DNA from: Paenibacillus sp. S150
Lineage (GTDB): Bacteria > Bacillota > Bacilli > Paenibacillales > Paenibacillaceae
Length of the DNA stretch: 64,000 nucleotides
NCBI RefSeq assembly: GCF_019352175.1
Contig: NZ_JACBYI010000025.1
Coordinates: 1-64,000 of the forward strand
Reading direction: 5' to 3'
A model generated the notes under the pieces. It made no database searches. It was not told the DNA's origin and saw nothing but the letters and a program-made list of their open reading frames with translations. Positions 35,452-42,913 of the stretch are shown in pieces (the first letter of the stretch is position 1; each line of letters begins with the position of its first letter). The position numbers and the translations under genes were made by a program.

Positions 35452-35490
35452 GGGGTTGCTGAAGAGAGCATTCTTCGGCAGCCCCTTTTT
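35452..35490 (+). terminator. Terminator between xylA and xylB
   Basis: The stem GGGGTTGCTGAAGA pairs with TCTTCGGCAGCCCC over a 6-nt loop, then TTTTT. It is strong by shape. xylB therefore depends on read-through or its own promoter. Confidence 0.85.
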
Positions 35491-35548
35491 GTCAAAGCCC
35501 AATAAGTGCCGCTTATTCTTAACTTTTCAGGATCTATTGTTGCCTTGC

Positions 35549-35618
35549 CATGCTTACGAAGCGAGTTTTGCTTGAAGTGGATACGTGGAGCAGAAGCTCG
35601 CAAAACTTTTAGGAGGAT
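35549..35618 (+). promoter_or_regulatory. Structured 5-prime leader before xylB
   Basis: CATGCTTACGAAGCGAGTTT, TGC, about 30 nt, then GCAAAACTTTTAGGAGGATA. AGTTTTGC is perfectly complementary to GCAAAACT, which abuts the ribosome binding site. It shares its head (ATGCTT.CGAAGC), pairing arms and RBS block with the leader at 31107-31175. Confidence 0.6.
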
Positions 35619-35622
35619 AAAT

Positions 35623-37119
35623 ATGAACTATGTAATCGGTGTCGATCTCGGAACCAGTGCAGTGAAGACTGTACTGGTCGATCCCCAGGGCAAGGTGGCT
35701 TACGAGCACTCTGAAGCTTATCCGCTCAGCAGACCCCAGCCGAACTGGAGCGAGCAGAATCCGGAGGATTGGGTTAAAGGAACGATCGTCAGCCTGAAGC
35801 GCCTGATGGAGGCATCCGGTGCAGCTCCGTCACAAGTGGATGGAATCAGCTTCTCCGGGCAAATGCATGGGCTTGTACTCGTTGACGGCGGAGGAAAGGC
35901 TCTGCGTCCGGCTATCCTGTGGAATGATACACGCACTACCGCCCAGTGCCGTAAGATTGAGAAGACGCTTGGCGGCAAGCTGATCGAAATCGCCAGAAAC
36001 CGGGCGCTGGAAGGCTTCACGCTTCCGAAGATTCTGTGGGTTCAGGAGAACGAGCCAGAGGTATTGGCGCAGGCTGAGCTGTTCCTTCTGCCGAAGGATT
36101 ATGTGCGTTACCGCCTGACCGGAGATTATGCGATGGACTACTCCGACGCGGCCGGAACCCTGCTGCTCGACGTAGGCTCCAAGCAGTGGAGTCCGGAGAT
36201 AGCCGAAGCGTTCAAGCTGCCGCTCTCCCTCTGCCCAAGACTTGTCGAATCCTTCGAGCAGACCGGAGCCCTGCTTCCGGAGATAGCCGAAGCTTCCGGA
36301 TTGCTGCCGTCCACCAAGGTGTTCGCCGGCGGTGCGGACAATGCCTGCGGCGCGCTGGGTGCCGGAATTCTGGGTGAAGGCCGGACGATGTGCAGTATCG
36401 GAACTTCCGGAGTGGTGCTGTCTTACGAGAGCAATAAGGATCTGAATCTCGAAGGCAAAGTCCATTTCTTCAACCACGGGGAGAAGGACGCTTATTATAT
36501 CATGGGGGTTACACTTGCTGCGGGCCACAGCCTTACCTGGTTCAAGGAAACCTTTGCCGGTGAAAAAAGCTTTGATGAGCTGCTTCAAGGAGTGGATTCC
36601 GTTCCCGCCGGCAGCGGCGGCCTGCTGTTCACACCTTATATCAGCGGTGAACGCACCCCGCATCCCGATCCGAATATCCGCGGCAGCTTCATCGGCATGG
36701 ATTCCGGCCATACCTTGGCCCATTTCACCCGCTCGGTGCTGGAAGGGATTACGTTCTCGCTGCGCGAATCCATTGATATCGTGCGTGATTCCGGCAAGGA
36801 AATTACCGAGATTGTTGCGATTGGCGGCGGGGCGAAGAATGAAGCCTGGCTGCAGATGCAGGCGGATATTTTCAATGCCTCGATCATCAAGCTGGAGAGC
36901 GAGCAGGGACCTGCAATGGGTGCCGCAATGCTGGCGGCTTATGGCAGCGGATGGTTTGCTTCGCTGGGCAAATGCGCAGACGCCTTCATCCGAGCGGCGG
37001 AAGTCTACAGACCCAATGCGCAGCAGGCGGCAATCTATGACGGGCTGTTTGGATTGTACCGGGAAGTATATAGCCAAACACGTGCTTTAAATGATAAACT
37101 GGCGGAATACCGTAAATAG
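35623..37119 (+). CDS. xylB: Xylulokinase
   Basis: This is a 498-residue FGGY-family kinase phosphorylating D-xylulose to xylulose-5-phosphate for the pentose phosphate pathway. The N-terminal ATP-binding segment is GVDLGTSAVKTVLVD. The substrate motifs are FSGQMHGLV and ILWNDTRT, the catalytic Asp lies in the FAGGADNACGALGAG region, and the C-terminal nucleotide motif is AIGGGAKNEAWLQMQADI. The start is ATG 35623 with AGGAGG 7 bases upstream. A longer frame from 35506 crosses the terminator and leader and is rejected. It ends 90 bp before the response-regulator gene, with a GC-rich hairpin (37159-37185) between. Confidence 0.95.
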   Translation: MNYVIGVDLGTSAVKTVLVDPQGKVAYEHSEAYPLSRPQPNWSEQNPEDWVKGTIVSLKRLMEASGAAPSQVDGISFSGQMHGLVLVDGGGKALRPAILWNDTRTTAQCRKIEKTLGGKLIEIARNRALEGFTLPKILWVQENEPEVLAQAELFLLPKDYVRYRLTGDYAMDYSDAAGTLLLDVGSKQWSPEIAEAFKLPLSLCPRLVESFEQTGALLPEIAEASGLLPSTKVFAGGADNACGALGAGILGEGRTMCSIGTSGVVLSYESNKDLNLEGKVHFFNHGEKDAYYIMGVTLAAGHSLTWFKETFAGEKSFDELLQGVDSVPAGSGGLLFTPYISGERTPHPDPNIRGSFIGMDSGHTLAHFTRSVLEGITFSLRESIDIVRDSGKEITEIVAIGGGAKNEAWLQMQADIFNASIIKLESEQGPAMGAAMLAAYGSGWFASLGKCADAFIRAAEVYRPNAQQAAIYDGLFGLYREVYSQTRALNDKLAEYRK

Positions 37120-37209
37120 TCAGAGCCTGGGCAAGCTCGGGCCTACATCTTGGAATTGCCGGGAGGGCGGCAGAGGCCTCCCGGGATTCTGCCTTAGGGG
37201 TTGACCACA

Positions 37210-38751
37210 TTGATAAAAGTGCTGATTGTAGATGACGAGCCCAAGCTGCGGGAAGGGATGAGCACGCTGATTCCGTGGGAGGACCACGGCTATACCGTAG
37301 CCGCGACAGCTGCAAGCGGCTTGGAAGCGCTTGATAAATTCCGTGAGCATGCACCCAAGCTGATTATTGCGGATATCCGCATGCCGGGTATGGATGGCTT
37401 GGAGCTGATTGGCGAACTGCGTAAAGAAAACGCTGACTGTCATGTGCTGATCCTCAGCGGCTATGCGGATTTCGAATATGCCAAACGGGCAATTTCTTTT
37501 CACATTGACGGATATTTGCTTAAGCCGGTTGATGAGGATGAGCTGATCTCCTATTTGCAGGAGCTCCGCGAAACGATAATCCAAGAGGAACGCGTGAGCG
37601 AATGGCAGAACATGGAGTTTGTGCGAAGTGAGGATATCCTGTTTCGCCACCTGCTTCAGCCCCAGGAGGACGAAGCCGTCAGAGCCGGGGCCGCTGCGGA
37701 GCTTGGCCTGGAAGGACAAGCCTGCGAGGTTGTGCTGCTGGAGCTCAAGGGTCTGCTTAAGGGCGGAGATTCGCGGGAAGAGCAGGTCAGAAGTGAACTG
37801 GAGCGGCAGTGGCAGCCGGATAACGGATTAATATTCTCGCTGCCGCCTTATATAGGTATCCTGCTGAAGGAACCGCTGAAGGACGAAACCGGCCGGTCCG
37901 CTTTATGGCGGAAGCTGAATGGAATCATCGCCGGGCAAGAGCTGGAATTCCGCGCCGCGGCCGGAGGGCCTGCAGCGGGGCCGGAAGAGGTATCCCGGTC
38001 TTTTACAGCGGCCGGCGAGCTGCTGGGGGAGGCTTTTTTTGGCCGGAAGGACATCATTCTGAGCGGAGCGCCGGATGAGTGGGCCGAGCCTGAGCAGGAA
38101 TCCGGGGAGGAGCCGGACCCCGAACGCGATGTGGAAATCCAGCTGCTGCTGGCGATTGAAACCGGAAGCAATGAGGCAATTGCCATGCTGGTCGGGCAAA
38201 TTATCCGCAAGCTGGTTGCAGCAAAGCGCGACGAAATCTACATCAAGGATAATCTGATGCGGATCGTAAGCAGCACCATCGCCCGTCTGGAAGCGGCTAA
38301 CCCGGATATCCGTCCGTTCATACTGAGTCATGCAGCCCCTATAAGTGAAGTGTACGGCAGCGATTATCTCAGTGATGTCCAGACGCTGGTTGCAGACTAT
38401 ATGGAGCAGATTTCCAGGCAGATGAACAGCGGCGGACGCGGGGATGAGATCAAACGGATTACCGATCTGATCCAGCGCCGCTACAATGAGAACCTGAAGC
38501 TGGGATCGCTTGCGGAAGTTTTTAACTATAACAGTGCTTATTTGGGCAAAATGTTCAAGAACCAGGTGGGTGAGCATTTTAATACTTATCTGGACAAGGT
38601 AAGAATCGAGAAGGCCAAGCAGTTTTTGAACCAGGGCATGAAGGTGTACGAGGTTGCCGAAAGAGTCGGCTATATGAATTCGGATTATTTCAATGCCAAA
38701 TTCCGCAAATATGTCGGTGTGTCTCCAACCGCGTTCCGCAAGGAGCAATAA
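37210..38751 (+). CDS. YesN-type response regulator (REC plus AraC)
   Basis: This is a 513-residue two-component response regulator. The N-terminal receiver domain has the acidic pair DDE at residues 8-10, phospho-acceptor D55 (ADIRMPGMDG), Ser in ILSGYADFEYAK and Lys in LLKPVDED. A long central linker of about 250 residues follows. The C-terminus carries two AraC helix-turn-helix motifs (LKLGSLAEVFNYNSAYLG and MKVYEVAERVGYMNSDYFN). TTG 37210 gives MIKVLIVDDE with AGGGG nine bases upstream; TTG 37201 abuts that site. Its cognate kinase is the next gene. The pair very likely controls the importer downstream, as YesMN-type pairs do for adjacent LplABC-like systems. Confidence 0.9.
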   Translation: MIKVLIVDDEPKLREGMSTLIPWEDHGYTVAATAASGLEALDKFREHAPKLIIADIRMPGMDGLELIGELRKENADCHVLILSGYADFEYAKRAISFHIDGYLLKPVDEDELISYLQELRETIIQEERVSEWQNMEFVRSEDILFRHLLQPQEDEAVRAGAAAELGLEGQACEVVLLELKGLLKGGDSREEQVRSELERQWQPDNGLIFSLPPYIGILLKEPLKDETGRSALWRKLNGIIAGQELEFRAAAGGPAAGPEEVSRSFTAAGELLGEAFFGRKDIILSGAPDEWAEPEQESGEEPDPERDVEIQLLLAIETGSNEAIAMLVGQIIRKLVAAKRDEIYIKDNLMRIVSSTIARLEAANPDIRPFILSHAAPISEVYGSDYLSDVQTLVADYMEQISRQMNSGGRGDEIKRITDLIQRRYNENLKLGSLAEVFNYNSAYLGKMFKNQVGEHFNTYLDKVRIEKAKQFLNQGMKVYEVAERVGYMNSDYFNAKFRKYVGVSPTAFRKEQ

Positions 38752-38803
38752 TTGGGGGCTGCTGAAATCAATTATATATCTGTATAATAGACGATTATGA
38801 GGT

Positions 38804-38850
38804 ACAGGCTGTTCCCGCGCTGCAGCAGATGCGGGGAACAGCCTGTTTCT
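38804..38850 (+). terminator. Hairpin between the YesN-type and YesM-type genes
   Basis: The 15-nt arm ACAGGCTGTTCCCGC pairs with GCGGGGAACAGCCTGT (one bulge), followed by TTCTCC. TATAAT at 38783-38788 lies just before it. A transcript started there would carry the hairpin in its leader. It may attenuate or separate kinase expression from that of the regulator. Confidence 0.6.
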
Positions 38851-38900
38851 CCATGATTCAAGCTCAAGCATAGGGAGGAGGAACTGCTATAAAAAAACTG

Positions 38901-40694
38901 GTGCGTATGATCAACAATATGAAGCTGAAGTACAAGCTGATTTTTTTCTACATCATTGTGGTGATGATCCCCGTTCTGATTGTTGGGATTATCCTGACCA
39001 GCTATTTCCGGGGAACGGCCTTGACCAGAGCCATTGAACAGGCAACGAACAATGTCGAAAAGATCAAGAGCCAAATGATCACCAAGCTGCGGGTCCCGAC
39101 GGATATTTCAAATCTGCTGTATTTTGACGATAATCTGAAGCAGCTCGTAAACACGCGTTACACCAATATATTGGATGTTACGAAGGCCTACTTGAACTAT
39201 AAGGATTTCCAGAACTACATCCTGCAGTACCGCGAGTTGTCCAATATCCGCTTCTTTATCGACAATCCAACGCTGGTGGATAACATGTCGGTAATTCCTC
39301 TGGACCCTGTCATTGAGTCCCGTCCCTGGTTCCGCACGGTTATGCAGAGCAAAAACATTTATTGGCTGTATATCCCCGACAAAGAGAGCTATCCTATCAG
39401 TGAGAAGGGAACGATCAAGAAGCTCAGTCTGATCCGCCAGGTTTCCTATCCGGAATATAATAGAACCGGTGTATTAATGGTGCAGGTAAGCCAGTCCGAG
39501 TTGAACGGAATGCTGTATCAGGAACCGTTTGAGACCATTATTACAGATGAGCAGGGGTATATTGTCGCTGCCAAGAATCCCGGGCTGGTGGGCAGTACGC
39601 TGGATGCCTTTGATATCGGGATGGACCTGTCAAAGACAACCAAGGATGTCTTACGGACAACGGTAAAGGGCAAGAACTCCTTTGTCATCGTCGATGAGCT
39701 GACTCCGCAGCTGAGCGTAAGCAAGCTGAAGGTCATCTCTGTATTTGAGACCGGCAGTATTCTGAGCTCCGCCAACAAGGTAAGCATGCTGGGCCTGCTT
39801 ATAATCATGGGCGTTTTGCTGATTGCATTAGTGCTCGTATACACGATTTCTTTTCTCACGACTAACCGGCTGCTCCGCCTCAGCAGACAGCTGAATCAAG
39901 TGGCGCTGGGAAACCTGAATGTGGTGTCCCAAATTGACGGGACCGACGAGATTGGCCAGCTGTCGCGGCAGTTCAACTATATGGTGAGCAGTATAAACCA
40001 GCTAATCGCCCAGGTTGTGGAGAGCAATGAAAAAAACAATGCACTTGAGATTGCCCAAAGGGAAATCAAGCTGAAGATGATGGCCAGCCAGATTAACCCG
40101 CATTTTCTGTTCAATGCCCTGGAATCGATCCGGATGAATGCCCACCTTAAGGGTGAGAAGGAAATTGCCAACATCGTCCGGCTGCTCGGCAAGCTGATGC
40201 GCAAGAATCTGGAGGTGGGCAGAGAGAAGGCTCCGATGAAGGAGGAAATAGAAATGATCCGCTCCTATCTTGAAATTCAAAAATTCCGGTATGAAGAGCG
40301 GCTGGAGTATATGCTTGATTGCGATCCCCGGGCCTTTGACATTCTGATTCCGCCGCTGATCATTCAGCCTTTGGTCGAAAATTCAGTGGTGCACGGATTG
40401 GAAAATAAGGAAGGCACCGTCCATGTAAGCATCAGTGTGGCGGTAAGGGAAGAAGTGCTTGAAATCTGCGTAGAGGATGACGGTATCGGCATTTCCGGGG
40501 AGAAACTGGCTGAGATCGTCAAGGTGATCAGCAAGGCGGACGAAGAGCAGCGGAGCCGTATCGGTCTGCGGAATGTGCATCAAAGGCTTACCCTGTATTA
40601 CGGGGAGGAGCATGGCCTGAAGATCAGCAGTGAAGCGGGTGCGGGTACACGGATTTGCTTCACCATTCCCAAAGACCATGATTTCAGAACGTAA
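38901..40694 (+). CDS. YesM-type sensor histidine kinase
   Basis: This is a membrane sensor kinase of about 600 residues. Membrane segments near residues 15-37 and 295-317 flank an extracellular Cache-like domain. A HAMP domain follows, then the His_kinase domain with phospho-accepting His in SQINPHFLFNALESIR. The HATPase domain has N box PLVENSVVHGLE and G box VEDDGIGISG, ending RIGLRNVHQRL. The start is odd: the best-placed codon after AGGGAGGAGG is ATA at 38889, giving KKLVRMINN. The first standard starts are GTG 38901 and ATG 38907, about 19-25 bases from the RBS. It partners the preceding regulator. Confidence 0.88.
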   Translation: MRMINNMKLKYKLIFFYIIVVMIPVLIVGIILTSYFRGTALTRAIEQATNNVEKIKSQMITKLRVPTDISNLLYFDDNLKQLVNTRYTNILDVTKAYLNYKDFQNYILQYRELSNIRFFIDNPTLVDNMSVIPLDPVIESRPWFRTVMQSKNIYWLYIPDKESYPISEKGTIKKLSLIRQVSYPEYNRTGVLMVQVSQSELNGMLYQEPFETIITDEQGYIVAAKNPGLVGSTLDAFDIGMDLSKTTKDVLRTTVKGKNSFVIVDELTPQLSVSKLKVISVFETGSILSSANKVSMLGLLIIMGVLLIALVLVYTISFLTTNRLLRLSRQLNQVALGNLNVVSQIDGTDEIGQLSRQFNYMVSSINQLIAQVVESNEKNNALEIAQREIKLKMMASQINPHFLFNALESIRMNAHLKGEKEIANIVRLLGKLMRKNLEVGREKAPMKEEIEMIRSYLEIQKFRYEERLEYMLDCDPRAFDILIPPLIIQPLVENSVVHGLENKEGTVHVSISVAVREEVLEICVEDDGIGISGEKLAEIVKVISKADEEQRSRIGLRNVHQRLTLYYGEEHGLKISSEAGAGTRICFTIPKDHDFRT

Positions 40695-40813
40695 AGCTTG
40701 TCCCGCCGAATAATGTCTAATTTTCATATGATTTTACGTTAAATCTGTCGGGTATCCGCTTTCAAAAGCCTGGGGTATGATATGAATATAAAAACGAAGG
40801 GGGAATAATAAAC

Positions 40814-41794
40814 GTGAAAGCGCTCACGGATAAAGGTGTTACAGTCAATGAAAGCGTAACCCCCACCCCACCTACGAAGAGGAAAAGTGGATTTTGGAGT
40901 AGTGTACTGCAGCAAAAGTACTTGTATCTGATGTCTATTCCTTTCGTGATCTGGGTATTTATTTTCAGCTATGTACCCTTGTGGGGATGGACAATGGCAT
41001 TTCAAAATTATAAACCGGCCAAGTCCTTTGGCGACCAGAAATGGGTAGGCTTAGCCAACTTCAAGGAGCTTTTTCATGATGAACGTTTCTATCTTGTGCT
41101 AAGAAATACGCTCGCGATGAGCGGATTGGGACTGGTGTTCGGCTTCATTGTTCCGATTATGTTCGCGGTGTTGCTCAACGAGCTGCGGGGGAATGCTTTT
41201 AAGCGGACCGTTCAAACGGTATCTTATCTCCCTCACTTTGTGTCCTGGGTCGTCGTCGCCGGGATTGTCTCGAAGACACTCTCCATCGACGGAGGCATCG
41301 TCAATGAAATTCTGTTGTGGCTTAATGTCATAGATGAACCGATTCAGTTCATGGCCCAGGCCAAATGGTTCTGGGGAATTGTAACCGTCTCGGATCTGTG
41401 GAAGGAAACCGGATGGAACGCAATTATATATTTGGCGGCCATTACAGGTATTGACAAAGAGCTCTACGAAGCCGCAAAAGTGGACGGAGCGGGAAGAATC
41501 AAGCAAATGTTCAATATTACCCTGCCGGGTATCCGCACAACCATCATGGTGCTTCTGATCATGTCCATCGGCCACCTGATCGGCATCGGCTTTGAGAAGC
41601 AGTTTCAGCTGGGCAACAACCTCGTAACCGATTATTCGGAAGTGCTGGATTTGTATGCGCTTAAGTACGGGATTCAAATAGGGCGTTTCTCTTATGGTAC
41701 TGCGATCAGCATGTTTACTTCTGTAGTGAGTGTAATTCTGCTGCTCTTGGCTAACGGTGTAATGAAGAAGGTCACTAAAGAAAGCATCATGTAG
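40814..41794 (+). CDS. Sugar ABC transporter permease, LplB type (second system)
   Basis: This is a 326-residue membrane subunit of the second carbohydrate importer. Six membrane segments begin at LYLMSIPFVIWVFIFSYVPLW, and the EAA coupling loop is YEAAKVDGAGRIKQM...LPG. GTG 40814 has AAGGGGG ten bases upstream. A cre-like site overlaps the start codon. A second permease follows after 14 bp. No ATPase is encoded nearby. The location after a YesMN pair and before a GH95 gene suggests uptake of plant-wall or fucosylated oligosaccharides (inference). Confidence 0.92.
   Translation: MKALTDKGVTVNESVTPTPPTKRKSGFWSSVLQQKYLYLMSIPFVIWVFIFSYVPLWGWTMAFQNYKPAKSFGDQKWVGLANFKELFHDERFYLVLRNTLAMSGLGLVFGFIVPIMFAVLLNELRGNAFKRTVQTVSYLPHFVSWVVVAGIVSKTLSIDGGIVNEILLWLNVIDEPIQFMAQAKWFWGIVTVSDLWKETGWNAIIYLAAITGIDKELYEAAKVDGAGRIKQMFNITLPGIRTTIMVLLIMSIGHLIGIGFEKQFQLGNNLVTDYSEVLDLYALKYGIQIGRFSYGTAISMFTSVVSVILLLLANGVMKKVTKESIM
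40815..40828 (+). promoter_or_regulatory. cre-like site overlapping the permease start codon
   Basis: TGAAAGCGCTCACG matches the cre consensus except the last base and forms a near-palindrome (CGTGA...TCACG). Placed at the start codon, it could act as a transcriptional roadblock. Confidence 0.55.
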
Positions 41795-41808
41795 GGGGAG
41801 GGATAGAA

Positions 41809-42708
41809 GTGGCAGGCAAAGCTTTTCAAATGTCAAAGTCTGAACGTGCATTCGACATATTTTTGTATATATTTCTGGGAATCATCATGATAGTAACTTT
41901 ATATCCTTTCCTGAACGTGCTGGCGATTTCTTTAAATGATTCTACAGACACCGTCCGCGGGGGCATCTATATCTGGCCGAGAGTTCCGACTTTAGAGAAT
42001 TTTGCAGTAATTTTCAGCTATACCGGCCTGATACAGGGCTTCAAGATCTCGGTGCTCCGAACGATTTCCGGTACGATTCTGGGACTCGTCAGTGCTTCAA
42101 TGCTGGCCTTTACGCTCAGCCGTCCGGAATTCAGAGCCAGAAAGTTTGTATCGTATTTCCTGGCGATGACCATGTATTTCTCCGGCGGCATGGTGCCAAT
42201 GTACATTCTGATGAGAGATCTCAATCTGATCGGAACGTTCTGGATTTATATTCTGCCGGGTGCAATTTCTGCGTTTAACGTCTTCGTTATCCGCTCCTTT
42301 ATGGACGGCCTGCCGTTTGCCCTGCAGGAGTCGGCGAAGCTGGACGGAGCCAATGACTTCGTGATCTACTATAAAATCATCATGCCGCTCTGCAAGCCGG
42401 TGCTTGCAACGATCGCCTTGTTCCTGTCCGTAGGCCAATGGAACGAGTGGTTTACAACGTATCTGTATAACGGGAACAAGCCGCACCTGACCACCTTGCA
42501 ATATGAGCTCATGAAGGTGCTGGCCTCGACCAACCAGGGCAGCGGCATGGTGAACGCCAACGATATGGCCAACCGGATGGCCCAGATTTCTCCTGAGTCG
42601 ATCAAGATGGCGATTACCATTGTAGTTACTGTACCGATCCTGGTGGTATATCCGTTCCTGCAGAAGTATTTTGTAAACGGCATGACCCTGGGCGCAGTAA
42701 AGGCTTAA
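41809..42708 (+). CDS. Sugar ABC transporter permease, YtcP type (second system)
   Basis: This 299-residue second permease subunit has six membrane segments. The EAA-like loop is QESAKLDGANDFVIYYKI..P, and the C-terminus PFLQKYFVNGMTLGAVKA matches the YtcP/LplC family. The start is GTG 41809 with GGGGGAGGG upstream. It is followed by a long hairpin and a cre site before the binding-protein gene, so the binding protein is probably expressed separately or from a processed transcript. Confidence 0.92.
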   Translation: MAGKAFQMSKSERAFDIFLYIFLGIIMIVTLYPFLNVLAISLNDSTDTVRGGIYIWPRVPTLENFAVIFSYTGLIQGFKISVLRTISGTILGLVSASMLAFTLSRPEFRARKFVSYFLAMTMYFSGGMVPMYILMRDLNLIGTFWIYILPGAISAFNVFVIRSFMDGLPFALQESAKLDGANDFVIYYKIIMPLCKPVLATIALFLSVGQWNEWFTTYLYNGNKPHLTTLQYELMKVLASTNQGSGMVNANDMANRMAQISPESIKMAITIVVTVPILVVYPFLQKYFVNGMTLGAVKA

Positions 42709-42725
42709 GCTCTGAAGGGATAGAG

Positions 42726-42779
42726 TGGAGAGTGCGCAGTTCAGGGTTCCGGCTAGAGCCGGCCCTGATTGTGCACTCC
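42726..42779 (+). terminator. Large GC-rich hairpin between permease and binding-protein genes
   Basis: Arms running GGAGAGTGCGCAGTTCAGGG and CCCTGATTGTGCACTCC flank an inner CCGGCT/AGCCGG stem. There is no T run, so it may be an RNA processing or stabilising structure rather than a full terminator. Confidence 0.55.
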
Positions 42780-42834
42780 GCTTATCCGCCTGTCGGAACA
42801 AGTGATGCTGGGAAACTTATTATTATATGCTTTA

Positions 42835-42848
42835 TGCAAGCGCTAACA
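42835..42848 (+). promoter_or_regulatory. Probable cre (CcpA) site before the binding-protein gene
   Basis: TGCAAGCGCTAACA differs from the cre consensus at one position. It is 66 bp upstream of the solute-binding protein start. Confidence 0.65.
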
Positions 42849-42913
42849 AGGTATATACAGGCTTGGCCTGATATGCATAGATGAAACACACAATTTAACA
42901 AGGGGGAGACACA

